A DNA stretch of 12,066 bases from an uncultured Sutterella sp. (GCA_937906995.1 CALESB010000028.1:1-12066), one strand, 5' to 3'. Counted from the stretch's first letter, positions 1-6,902 are shown. Notes: generated by a model not told the origin, from the sequence alone. Numbers and translations are program-made.

Positions 1-41
1 TTGAGTTTCAGTTCGAATGAGTAGTTGGGCATCAGTTCCAT
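1..41 (-). CDS. Probable IS3-type transposase OrfA, N-terminus only (partial)
   Basis: On the minus strand an open frame starts at ATG 41-39 and runs off the left edge. The 13 visible residues read MELMPNYSFELKL. A second in-frame ATG at 32-30 has a GGA five bases upstream, so MPNYSFELKL may be the true start. The pattern Y-S-x-E-x-K-L-K just after the start is typical of the N-terminal helix-turn-helix of IS3/IS150-family OrfA proteins. With so few residues this is a family guess, not an identification. The ~220 bases between it and the alcohol dehydrogenase are non-coding and may contain the element's end; no inverted-repeat partner is visible. Confidence 0.35.
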   Translation of the reverse strand, partial: MELMPNYSFELKL

Positions 42-95
42 AGCTTTGTTTTAGCAATAGAGATCAAATAATAATACCTTCAATCATTCAATTTA

Positions 96-113
96 CAAAG
101 TCTTTCGACTTTG
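96..113. other. Small perfect stem-loop in the left intergenic region
   Basis: CAAAGTC (96-102) and GACTTTG (107-113) form a 7-bp stem with loop TTTC. No T-run follows in either direction, so it is not an obvious terminator. It lies 55 bases upstream of the putative transposase start and could belong to the end of that element or be an unrelated leader structure. Nothing else recognisable was found between 42 and 266, and no convincing promoter for the alcohol dehydrogenase. Confidence 0.3.
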
Positions 114-266
114 CTCCTTACATCCTCCGTTTAAAAACAGGGGCTTTAGGAGGTTGCTGTAAACGGTAAAATTTTAAACACTTTATCATTTAAGGTAATT
201 GATGAAACCACTGAGATGGCGGTTTAAAATCGTAAAGTTGTCAACATTTCTTGTTTGAGGTCACCT

Positions 267-1409
267 ATGCTTAACTTCAACTACTACAACCCCACACGAA
301 TTCTTTTTGGTCAAGGCGAGCATGGCCGCGTTGGAACGTACTTAAAAGAACAGGGCATTTCGAAAGTATTGATTGTTTATGGTGGTGGCAGTGCGTTGCG
401 CAATGGCACAATCGCTCATGTTCAAGCCTCTCTTGAAGCCGAAGGGATTGAGTACTTTACGATTGGTGGTGTGCGCCCCAATCCCACGTTAGAGTTTGCA
501 GAAAAAGTTAAAAACATTGCCGTACAGTCGGGACTTGAGTGCTTGTTGGCTGTAGGTGGTGGCTCTGTTATCGACACTTGCAAGGTGGCAGCCGCTTGGG
601 CTAAGTACGATGGCGATGCTTGGGACTTTTTCACCAAAGGCGTAAAAATTACGGATGCTTTGCCGATTGCTACGGTTTTAACAATCCCAGCGGCTGGAAG
701 CGAGCAATCCATGCGAGTGGTCATTAGCCACAACGACTTAAAGTTGGGAACGGCCAGTGAAAAGATTCGTCCGATTTTATCCGTTGTTGATCCAGAGCTC
801 TTCTTTACCTTGCCAAAAAATCAAATTGCTGCAGGTGTTGTGGACATGATTAGCCATATCTTTGAGCGCTATTTCACCAATACTGAGCATACGGACTTTG
901 TCTCGGCTCAAGCCGAAGCGGCGATTCGTACGGCCATGCAGTTTGGCCCGAAGTTATTAGAAAATCCAAAGGACTACGAATCGTGGTGCCAAGTGGCCAT
1001 GGTGGGTAGCTGGGCTCATAACGGATACTACGGGTTAGGACAAGTAGAGGATTGGGCCTGCCATGCGATGGAACACGAGTTATCAGCCTATGACGCCAAT
1101 ATCACGCACGGGGCAGGTTTGGCTGTTTTAACGCCTGCATGGATGCGCTATGTGGCCGACGTCAATCCCGCTCGTATGGCACGTTTTGCACGAGAAGTTA
1201 TGGGTGAAAACACTACCGAGGCTGGCATTGACGCGCTGAGCAAGTTCTATCAAACTATGGGAATGCCCGCCAAACTCTCCGAATTTGGGCTTGACGGACA
1301 GGCACTAGAGGTATGCGCCAAGAGCGCTTGTGCAAGAACGGGCACCATCGGTCAATTTAAGAAATTAACCAGTGATGATGTCTTAGCAATTTATCAATCA
1401 GTTTTTTAA
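267..1409 (+). CDS. Iron-containing alcohol dehydrogenase (YqhD/butanol dehydrogenase type)
   Basis: A 380-residue group III metal-dependent alcohol/aldehyde dehydrogenase, cytoplasmic, that interconverts aldehydes and alcohols with NAD(P)H. It aligns by eye with E. coli YqhD over its whole length: the start NFNYYNPTRILFGQG, the nucleotide-binding GGGS at 39-42 and 97-100, and the metal ligands D193, H197, H270 and H281 (in VVDMISH and MEHE...THGAG). An in-frame TTG at 255 would add four residues, but GAGG at 257-260 sits six bases before ATG 267, which makes 267 the better start. It is followed after 14 bases by the peptidase gene, so the two are likely co-transcribed. Physiological substrate unknown; fermentative redox balancing or aldehyde detoxification is the usual role. 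Confidence 0.9.
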   Translation: MLNFNYYNPTRILFGQGEHGRVGTYLKEQGISKVLIVYGGGSALRNGTIAHVQASLEAEGIEYFTIGGVRPNPTLEFAEKVKNIAVQSGLECLLAVGGGSVIDTCKVAAAWAKYDGDAWDFFTKGVKITDALPIATVLTIPAAGSEQSMRVVISHNDLKLGTASEKIRPILSVVDPELFFTLPKNQIAAGVVDMISHIFERYFTNTEHTDFVSAQAEAAIRTAMQFGPKLLENPKDYESWCQVAMVGSWAHNGYYGLGQVEDWACHAMEHELSAYDANITHGAGLAVLTPAWMRYVADVNPARMARFAREVMGENTTEAGIDALSKFYQTMGMPAKLSEFGLDGQALEVCAKSACARTGTIGQFKKLTSDDVLAIYQSVF

Positions 1410-1423
1410 AAAAGGATATCGAA

Positions 1424-3237
1424 ATGGCTCAAAAGGAGACAACCCAAGAGAAACTACCAGCTTGGACCTTTGACGATGCTTACGGCAGCGTCTCCGATGA
1501 GCGATTTTTAAATGAACGAAAGCACGTCGTTGCCTGTATTGAAAAATTAAAGGCCGGCGTGCCCGCTAAGCCCACCATCGAAGACGTTATCGAGTGGATG
1601 CCCGTCTACGATGATGCCTTTGATGGGGCATCTTCTTTGATTTCTTTCTCTTACTGCGCCTGCAGTCAAAATTTAACCGATATCGAAGCGATGACCGCTT
1701 TCGGGGGCTCTCAAAGTTTAATGATGCAATTGGAGGTAGCAGGTGCTAGCCTGTTTGCGATTTTGGGTACATTAAGCGATGAAGATCCCGCTTGGGAAAA
1801 TGCAGCCATTTCTCACTGGAAGTTTGTTGCCTTAGAAAAGAAAAACTCTTGGAAGAGCAAACTCAATGAAACGCAACGTCGTTTAATTGACGAGTTTGCT
1901 GCCACGAACTTTTACCCCATGGACGCTCAATACAAGCGTTTGAATAAAACGCTTAAGGTGCAAGTGGTTGACGGTAAAGGTCAAACGCACGACTTTAAAC
2001 AGTCCCAATGCATGAGTGTTTTAAAGGGTGTGCCGGATCCCGTTTTGCGTAGCAATACGCAAGATGCGATGAATGCTTGGTATGAAGCTCATGCCCAAAG
2101 CTATGTGGACATCTTAAATGCCATGCATGGCTTTAGAAGCGTGCAGTTTAAGGAAGCCGGCGTTGATTGGCTCACCCCCAGCCTTGAACAAAACCGCATG
2201 AGTAAAGAGGCGATAGAAGCCTTGCTTAAGTGTGTCTACGATCGCCGAGAAGAACTTCAAGAAGCGATTCGTTTGCGTGCTCCGTATTTTGGTAGCAAGC
2301 AAATGAAGACGTGTGACCTTTTAGCACCGGTACCCGGCAATCAAAAAGCCACTGGAGGTCATATCTCCCACCCAGAAGCCATGGAAATGGTGAAAAAAGC
2401 TTTGGTGGCAGTAAGTCCTGAGTTGCCGGCCTTCATTGATATGATGCTTGAAAAGCACTGGTTAGAAGCGCGTGTTGATCCCAATAAGGCAGGAGGTGCT
2501 TTCTACTCTCGCTTTAATCGCCTTAAGCAAACGCGAGTTTTCTCCACCTATATGGGTAGCTTTTCTTCTGTCATCATGCAAGCTCATGAGCTTGGTCATG
2601 CTTTCCACTATTGGGTGATGCGTGATTTACCCACCGTGCAAACGGAATTCCCGATGACGTTGACCGAAGTCGCTAGCACCTTTAATGAAGCCAATTTACG
2701 TCACTATCGTACCGTGACAAGTCAATCGGACGAAGAGCGCTTTACGATTTTATGGCAGGAATTAAATTCTGTTGCCAACTTCTGTTTAAATCAACCCGTT
2801 CGTATGGAATTTGAAGAGCGTTTCATCAGGATTCGTCAAGAACGGTTGGTAACGCCAGAAGATACGCAAGAGATTATTGAGGCGGTTTGGCGCAAGTGGT
2901 ACGGGGATGCAACGGTGGATACGGATCCCTACATTTGGGCCTATAAACCTCATTTCTTTATGACGGACCAATATATCTATAACTATGCCTATATGGTTGG
3001 TTATTTGATCAGTCAGGGTCTTCGTAAGGAACAAGAAAAGCGAGGCGATGCTTTCCCAGCGTTCTATCGAGAATTCGAGAATTCTTGCGCGATACGGGTC
3101 GTATGACGCTTGATGACCTCATTCGTAAGCATATGGGGATGGATCCGGCTGGTCCCGATTTCTGGAATCAATGCTTAGATGTGGCTTGCAGTTATATCGC
3201 TGCATTTAAAGAAGTGCAAAAGAAACTGTCAGACTAA
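1424..3237 (+). pseudogene. M3 family oligoendopeptidase (PepF-like), frameshifted near the 3' end
   Basis: A zinc metallopeptidase of family M3 that would cleave short peptides in the cytoplasm. The active site HELGH is at residues 388-392, with the likely third zinc ligand E415 in TEVASTFNE. The frame is open from ATG 1424 (AAAGGA seven bases upstream) to residue 551 (FYREF), then shifts: an 8-bp unit is present twice in 3067-3084, and translation ends with ten foreign residues at TGA 3104-3106. Reading on in the third frame from 3082 gives FLRDTGRMTLDDLIRKHMG and a further ~30 residues to TAA 3235-3237, which is the normal family C-terminus. With one repeat copy the protein would have 601 residues, the usual length. 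As read, the product is 560 residues and lacks the conserved tail. It could be a pseudogene, a slippage-switched gene or a sequencing error. Confidence 0.85.
3067..3084. repeat. Tandem 8-bp duplication that breaks the M3 peptidase
   Basis: The unit TCGAGAAT occurs at 3067-3074 and again at 3075-3082, followed by TC, so 18 bases show perfect 8-base periodicity. Adding eight bases shifts the frame, and deleting one unit exactly reconnects ...FYREF to LRDTGRM. This pins the lesion to the duplication. Confidence 0.9.
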
Positions 3238-3254
3238 TTTGTTTTTTTAGTAAG

Positions 3255-3290
3255 AAAATCTCCATGCGATAAAAACATGGAGATTTTTTT
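3255..3290 (+). terminator. Intrinsic terminator of the adh-peptidase operon (first of two)
   Basis: A 12-bp perfect stem pairs AAAATCTCCATG (3255-3266) with CATGGAGATTTT (3276-3287), with a 9-base loop and T-tract to 3290. It lies 17 bases after the peptidase's original stop codon. Confidence 0.9.
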
Positions 3291-3291
3291 G

Positions 3292-3319
3292 AAAAGTGGC
3301 ACTTTTTGCCACTTTTTTT
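3292..3319 (+). terminator. Second, tandem intrinsic terminator
   Basis: AAAAGTGGCA (3292-3301) pairs with TGCCACTTTT (3307-3316), loop CTTTT, followed by T to 3319. It begins one base after the T-tract of the previous terminator, so readthrough of the peptidase operon should be very low. Confidence 0.85.
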
Positions 3320-3402
3320 CGGCACAATGAACTTGAAAGAATGGGTATTGTAATAACCTTTTCAGTGCCCTACAGTAATTGCTTTTTCGAGAACAAAAAT
3401 GA

Positions 3403-3576
3403 CCTTTCCATTCTCTCTTCTCTGTCGCATTAAAAGGCAATACAGGTGTTTTTGAGGCAGGTGTCAGTTTGGCTCCGCAACATACTTCGCCTTGGATACT
3501 GGACTTGAATGTGAAGGCCTATGCTGGTGATCGACAAGGGATGAGCGCTTCGGCATCAATGCGTTATCTGTTTTAG
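3403..3576 (+). pseudogene. Autotransporter beta-barrel C-terminal remnant
   Basis: An open frame from 3403 to TAG 3574-3576, with no usable start codon, reads from 3427 ALKGNTGVFEAGVSLAPQ and ends AYAGDRQGMSASASMRYLF. The alternating polar/hydrophobic strand, the turn with YAGDRQG and the terminal aromatic residue are typical of the last two strands of a type V autotransporter beta-barrel, the part recognised by the Bam machinery. The upstream ~900 bp expected for a full barrel are absent: stops occur in frame at 3376 and 3400, and the tandem peptidase terminators end only ~85 bases before. It is best read as the stump of a deleted surface-protein gene. Family assignment rests on about 50 residues. 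Confidence 0.6.
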
Positions 3577-3590
3577 TCGTTGTGCAAAAT

Positions 3591-3633
3591 GAGGCCTTCT
3601 ACACTCTAAATAGGGTATTGAAGGGCCTTTTTT
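3591..3633 (+). terminator. Terminator-like hairpin behind the autotransporter remnant
   Basis: AGGCCTTC (3592-3599) pairs with GAAGGGCCT (3620-3628) with one bulged G; the 20-base loop can pair internally (TAC..CT with AG..GTA). A T-run follows to 3633. It sits 15 bases after the remnant's stop codon and also insulates the thrS promoter immediately downstream. Confidence 0.65.
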
Positions 3634-3655
3634 GTTGTATGCTAAAACAAACATT

Positions 3656-3684
3656 TTGCAAACTGTTACTAACGGGAATAGAAT
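3656..3684 (+). promoter_or_regulatory. Sigma70-type promoter of thrS
   Basis: -35 TTGCAA (3656-3661) and -10 TAGAAT (3679-3684) with a 17-base spacer; five of six matches to consensus in the -10 and four of six in the -35. Transcription would start near 3691, about 23 bases before the leader peptide start codon and 175 bases before thrS. Confidence 0.65.
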
Positions 3685-3713
3685 AAAGACATTCATTAGA
3701 AGAATTTTCCAAT

Positions 3714-3770
3714 ATGAAACGTGTAAACGCTACTCGAACTACAACAACACCTCGTTTGACAATTCGTTAA
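3714..3770 (+). CDS. Threonine-rich leader peptide of thrS (candidate attenuator peptide)
   Basis: A short open frame, ATG 3714 to TAA 3768-3770, encodes MKRVNATRTTTTPRLTIR: 18 residues with six threonines, four of them consecutive (9-12). A weak purine-rich site GAAGAA (3699-3704) lies nine bases upstream. The Thr codons are only ACA (4) and ACT (2), whereas thrS itself uses ACG 14 times, ACC 4, ACA 2 and ACT never, so the leader is built from the codons this gene avoids. It sits between a promoter and an intrinsic terminator just before the threonyl-tRNA synthetase gene, which is the layout of leader peptides in ribosome-mediated attenuation (thrABC, pheST). Function is inferred from layout and composition; homologues were not searched. 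Confidence 0.75.
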   Translation: MKRVNATRTTTTPRLTIR

Positions 3771-3788
3771 CGAGCCCGCTTGTTGTTG
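3742..3788 (+). promoter_or_regulatory. Pause (1:2) hairpin and antiterminator region of the thrS leader
   Basis: The Thr-codon run CAACAACA (3742-3749) pairs with TGTTGTTG (3781-3788), and inside it CTCGTT (3751-3756) pairs with AACGAG (3769-3774), which overlaps the leader stop codon. The downstream arm also contains AGCCCGC (3773-3779), which can pair, with one bulged C, with GCGGCT (3817-3822) in the terminator's left arm. Thus segments 1, 2, 3 and 4 of a classical attenuator can be drawn. The 1:2 and 3:4 stems are strong; the 2:3 pairing is shorter and less certain. Confidence 0.6.
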
Positions 3789-3812
3789 CTTGGAAAATCT
3801 CAAAATTCAAAG

Positions 3813-3844
3813 AAGTGCGGCTACTGTGAAGTCGCACTTTTTTT
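3813..3844 (+). terminator. Attenuator terminator upstream of thrS
   Basis: AAGTGCGGCT (3813-3822) pairs with AGTCGCACTT (3830-3839): ten base pairs including one G-U, 7-base loop ACTGTGA, then seven T (3838-3844). It lies between the leader peptide and the thrS ribosome binding site, so RNA polymerase must read through it for thrS expression. Confidence 0.85.
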
Positions 3845-3865
3845 ATATCTGAAAGGAAGCTGAAG

Positions 3866-5779
3866 ATGTTGACCGTAACGTTACCCGATGGGTCTAAGCG
3901 CGAATTTGAAGCACCGGTTTCGGTGGCCGATATCGCAAAGAATATTGCCTCTAGTCTTGCCAAAGCTGCTTTGGCCGGTAAGGTCGATGGCAAATTGGTG
4001 GATTTAAGCTTTGTTGTGGATCACGATGCTGAAGTAGCGATCGTTACCGATAAGGATCCCGAAGCACTCGAAATCATCCGTCACTCTACAGCTCACTTGA
4101 TGGCTCAAGCCGTCAAGAGCCTCTACCCGGAAGCTCAAGTGACGATTGGACCGGCTATTGAAAACGGTTTCTATTACGACTTCTCTTACACGCGTCCTTT
4201 CACGCCGGAAGACTTAAAGGCCATCGAAAAGAAGATGGACGAGTTGGTTGCTAAGAATTTCCCGATTGTTCGCAAGGAAATGAAGCGTGAGGAAGCCATC
4301 GAATTCTTCTTAGGTCTTGGTGAAAAGTACAAGGCTGAATTGGTGGAAGCTATTCCGGAAGGTGAAACGATTTCGCTTTATGAACAAGGTGACTTTATTG
4401 ACCTTTGCCGCGGCCCTCACGTGCCGAACACGGGTAAGTTGAAGGTTCACAAGCTCATGAAGGTGGCCGGTGCTTATTGGCGCGGTGACAGCAAAAATGA
4501 AATGCTTCAACGTATCTATGGTACGGCTTTTGCTAAGAAAGATGACTTGGCGGCTTACTTGACGATGTTGGAAGAAGCTGAAAAGCGTGACCACCGTCGC
4601 TTGGGTAAGGAATTGGATTTGTTCCACTTGCAAGACGAAGCCCCGGGCATGATCTTCTGGCACGCTAAGGGCTGGTCATTGTGGCAACAAGTTGAAAAGT
4701 ACATGCGCTCCATCTACCGTGACTACGGCTACGATGAAGTGAAGGCTCCTCAAGTGTTGGATCGCTCTTTGTGGGAACGTTCCGGTCACTGGGCCAAGTA
4801 TCGTGAAAACATGTTCACGACGGAATCTGAAAACCGTTACTACGCTTTAAAGCCGATGAACTGCCCGGGTCACATCCAAATCTTTAACTCTGATTTGCGC
4901 AGTTATCGTGATTTGCCGATCCGTTACGGTGAATTCGGTCAATGCCACCGCAATGAACCGTCCGGTTCTTTGCACGGTTTGATGCGTGTTCGTGGCTTTA
5001 CGCAAGATGACGGTCACATCTTCTGTACGGAAGACCAAATCTTGAAGGAATGTGAAGACTTCTCTCGTTTGGTCAAGCAAGTCTATGAAACATTTGGCTT
5101 CCATAGCGTTGCCTATAAGGTTGCTACGCGTCCTGAAATGCGTATCGGTGAAGATGCTGCTTGGGACAAAGCCGAAAAGGCTTTGATGGATAGCTTGGAT
5201 GCACTTGGCTTGGAATATGAAATTTTGCCGGGTGAAGGTGCTTTCTACGGTCCGAAGATTGAATACCACTTGAAGGATTGCTTGGGTCGCTCTTGGCAAT
5301 GTGGTACCGTTCAAGTTGACTTCCAAATGCCGGGTCGCTTGGGTGCCGAATACGTTGCAGAAGATAACACGCGTAAGATCCCAGTGATGCTTCACCGTGC
5401 CATCATCGGTTCCATGGAACGTTGGATCGGTATGTTGATCGAACACTATGCTGGCGCAATGCCGGTGTGGTTGGCTCCGATTCAAGTGGCAGTGGCCAAC
5501 ATCACCGACGGTCAGGCTGAGTATGTTGAAGAGATCGCCGCAAAGATGAAGGCAGCTGGTTTGCGCGTTCAAAAGGATATGCGCAATGAAAAGATCAACT
5601 ATAAGATTCGTGAGTTGAGTCTTCAAAAGTTGCCCTTCATCGCTGTTGTGGGTGAAAAGGAAAAAGAAGCTGGTATGGTTGCCGTTCGTGCCCGCGGTGG
5701 TAAGGACTTAGGCGTGATGCCGGTTGATGACTTCATCGCTATGGTGGTGAAGATGGCCGACGACAAGGTCAATGAATAA
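3866..5779 (+). CDS. thrS: Threonyl-tRNA synthetase
   Basis: A 637-residue class II synthetase that charges tRNA-Thr in the cytoplasm; length is normal for the family. The order is an N-terminal TGS domain (1-62), an editing domain with H73xxxH77 and C181-R-G-P-H185, the catalytic core from about 245 to 530, and the anticodon-binding domain to the end. The catalytic zinc ligands C333 (MNCPGH), H384 (DDGH) and H510 (VMLH) are all present. AGGAAG (3854-3859) lies six bases before ATG 3866. Expression appears to be controlled by the threonine leader peptide and terminator upstream. A terminator follows the gene, so infC is probably transcribed at least partly on its own. Confidence 0.98.
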   Translation: MLTVTLPDGSKREFEAPVSVADIAKNIASSLAKAALAGKVDGKLVDLSFVVDHDAEVAIVTDKDPEALEIIRHSTAHLMAQAVKSLYPEAQVTIGPAIENGFYYDFSYTRPFTPEDLKAIEKKMDELVAKNFPIVRKEMKREEAIEFFLGLGEKYKAELVEAIPEGETISLYEQGDFIDLCRGPHVPNTGKLKVHKLMKVAGAYWRGDSKNEMLQRIYGTAFAKKDDLAAYLTMLEEAEKRDHRRLGKELDLFHLQDEAPGMIFWHAKGWSLWQQVEKYMRSIYRDYGYDEVKAPQVLDRSLWERSGHWAKYRENMFTTESENRYYALKPMNCPGHIQIFNSDLRSYRDLPIRYGEFGQCHRNEPSGSLHGLMRVRGFTQDDGHIFCTEDQILKECEDFSRLVKQVYETFGFHSVAYKVATRPEMRIGEDAAWDKAEKALMDSLDALGLEYEILPGEGAFYGPKIEYHLKDCLGRSWQCGTVQVDFQMPGRLGAEYVAEDNTRKIPVMLHRAIIGSMERWIGMLIEHYAGAMPVWLAPIQVAVANITDGQAEYVEEIAAKMKAAGLRVQKDMRNEKINYKIRELSLQKLPFIAVVGEKEKEAGMVAVRARGGKDLGVMPVDDFIAMVVKMADDKVNE

Positions 5780-5797
5780 TTGATTTTTGTTAGCTAG

Positions 5798-5835
5798 AAA
5801 AAGAGGAGGTGAGTGTATGTCACTTCCTCTTTTTT
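5798..5835 (+). terminator. Intrinsic terminator between thrS and infC
   Basis: AAAAAGAGGAGGTGA (5798-5812) pairs with TCACTTCCTCTTTTT (5820-5834) with one G-U pair and loop GTGTATG, followed directly by T. It is 19 bases after the thrS stop. It uncouples thrS from infC, unlike the continuous thrS-infC-rpmI-rplT transcript known from E. coli, unless readthrough is large. No convincing infC promoter was found in 5836-5950. Confidence 0.88.
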
Positions 5836-5989
5836 CTTCGCAAGTATCCTTTTTAGTGATTTTCGTATACCATAGTGTTGTTTTTTTGTTGAAATATAAG
5901 GTTTTTCTTCCCAAAGTTGGAAGTAAAAGTGTTAAAGTAAGCACTTTCCGATGCGTCGGAAGACTTTAGTGATTTTCAGGAGAATTATC

Positions 5990-6511
5990 ATCGCTCAAGA
6001 ACGTACCCATCGAATCAATCATGAGATTCGAGTGCCCGAAGTTCGATTAACGGGTGTTGACGGAGCCCAAATTGGGGTTGTGCGTACTTCCGAAGCTTTG
6101 GCTATGGCTGAAGAAGCGGGGGTGGATTTGGTTGAGGTGGCTGCAAAAGCAACGCCTCCGGTTTGCCGTTTAATGGATTACGGTAAGTTCCGTTACCAAG
6201 AACAAAAACGTCAACAAGAAATCAAGGCCAAGCAAAAGGTTATTCAGGTTAAGGAAGTGAAGTTCCGCCCGGCCACTGATGAAAACGACTATCAAACGAA
6301 GCTTCGCGCTTTGACGCGTTTCTTGGCCGAAGGTAATAAGGCTAAGGTCACGCTTCGCTATCGCGGTCGTGAAATGGCTCACCAAGACCTCGGCCAAGAT
6401 GTATTGACGCGCATTAAGGAAGATTTGGCAGAAGTGGCTCAAGTGGAGTCCTTCCCGAAGCTCGAAGGCCGTCAAATGATTATGGTACTTGCGCCCAAGC
6501 GTAAGAAGTAA
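5990..6511 (+). CDS. infC: Translation initiation factor IF-3 (non-AUG start, probably AUC)
   Basis: IF-3 binds the 30S subunit and proofreads start-codon and initiator-tRNA pairing. The protein (about 173 residues) has the family sequence from AQERTHRINHEIR through EVRLTG, EEAGVDLVEV, PPVCRLMDYGK, KVIQVKEVKFRP, RGREMAHQDLG and the end GRQMIMVLAPKRKK. An ATG at 5951 would add 13 residues (MRRKTLVIFRRII) foreign to the family, and it lies in the loop region of a TTCCGA/TCGGAA hairpin (5946-5961). A good AGGAG at 5978-5982 points instead to ATC 5990 (seven bases) or ATC 5987 (four bases). Rare AUU/AUC starts in infC are known to let IF-3 repress its own synthesis. The choice between the two ATC codons is uncertain. 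Confidence 0.9.
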   Translation: MAQERTHRINHEIRVPEVRLTGVDGAQIGVVRTSEALAMAEEAGVDLVEVAAKATPPVCRLMDYGKFRYQEQKRQQEIKAKQKVIQVKEVKFRPATDENDYQTKLRALTRFLAEGNKAKVTLRYRGREMAHQDLGQDVLTRIKEDLAEVAQVESFPKLEGRQMIMVLAPKRKK

Positions 6512-6531
6512 TATAATCGCGTTTTTCAATA

Positions 6532-6653
6532 ACCGAGCCATTCTTTGGTTTTAGCTCAAGACGCTCTTTTTTGTCTTGATACGATTAAAAAAGGGGCTCG
6601 GTGATAACAAGTGAGACCCGGTCAAAAAGTTTCTCGAGGGTCGAGAGCACCGG
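6532..6653 (+). promoter_or_regulatory. Structured leader upstream of rpmI-rplT (candidate L20 operator)
   Basis: The 174 bases between infC and rpmI hold three nested or adjacent stems. ACCGAGCC (6532-6539) pairs with GGCTCGGT (6595-6602), enclosing TCAAGAC (6556-6562) with GTCTTGA (6573-6579). Downstream, CCGGT (6618-6622) pairs with ACCGG (6649-6653) around TCTCGA (6632-6637)/TCGAGA (6641-6646) with loop GGG. In E. coli and Bacillus, L20 represses this operon by binding a leader that mimics its 23S rRNA site. The position and complexity here suggest the same role, but I could not match a specific L20 motif. The hairpin 6556-6579 has no T-run after it, so it is not a terminator. Confidence 0.5.
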
Positions 6654-6685
6654 CGATCATCTAATAACAAAAGGAATCGGTCAAA

Positions 6686-6883
6686 ATGCCGAAGATGAAG
6701 ACTAAGAAGGCTGCTAGCAAGCGTTTTAAGGTGCGCTCTGGCGGTTCTATCAAGCGCGGTCACGCCACCAAGCGTCACATTCTCACCAAGCGTACGACGA
6801 AGAACAAGCGTCACTTGCGTGGTATGGTTACCATCCACGAATCTGACAACAAGTCCATTCATCGTATGTTGCCCTACGCATAA
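6686..6883 (+). CDS. rpmI: 50S ribosomal protein L35
   Basis: A 65-residue, very basic protein of the large ribosomal subunit. MPKMKTKKAASKRF, the GSIKRGHATKRH segment and the LTKRTTKNKRHLRG segment are the L35 family signature, and length is normal. GGA (6673-6675) lies ten bases upstream of ATG 6686, behind the structured leader. It precedes rplT by 19 bases, and the two are surely one transcript. Confidence 0.97.
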   Translation: MPKMKTKKAASKRFKVRSGGSIKRGHATKRHILTKRTTKNKRHLRGMVTIHESDNKSIHRMLPYA

Positions 6884-6902
6884 TTTATAGGAGAGAAGAA
6901 AG

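Noticed and set aside
3632..3829. 65-codon open frame across the thrS leader
   Set aside because: It starts inside the upstream terminator, crosses the proposed promoter and attenuator, and has no ribosome binding site or family features; the shorter Thr-rich frame explains the region better.
3690..3860. T-box riboswitch upstream of thrS
   Set aside because: No T-box consensus or specifier stem is seen, the leader is too short, and the Thr codons sit in a translated short frame with a start and stop.
4847..5626. 259-codon frame antisense to thrS (and a similar 255-codon one antisense to gltX)
   Set aside because: Shadows caused by strong codon bias on the sense strand; no family resemblance and no ribosome binding sites.
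5787..5969. 60-codon open frame between thrS and infC
   Set aside because: It begins before and runs through the thrS terminator and into the infC leader; composition is that of non-coding T-rich DNA.
5951..5989. ATG 5951 as infC start
   Set aside because: The 13 added residues are not found in IF-3, the codon lies in a hairpin, and a good ribosome binding site sits inside that extension.
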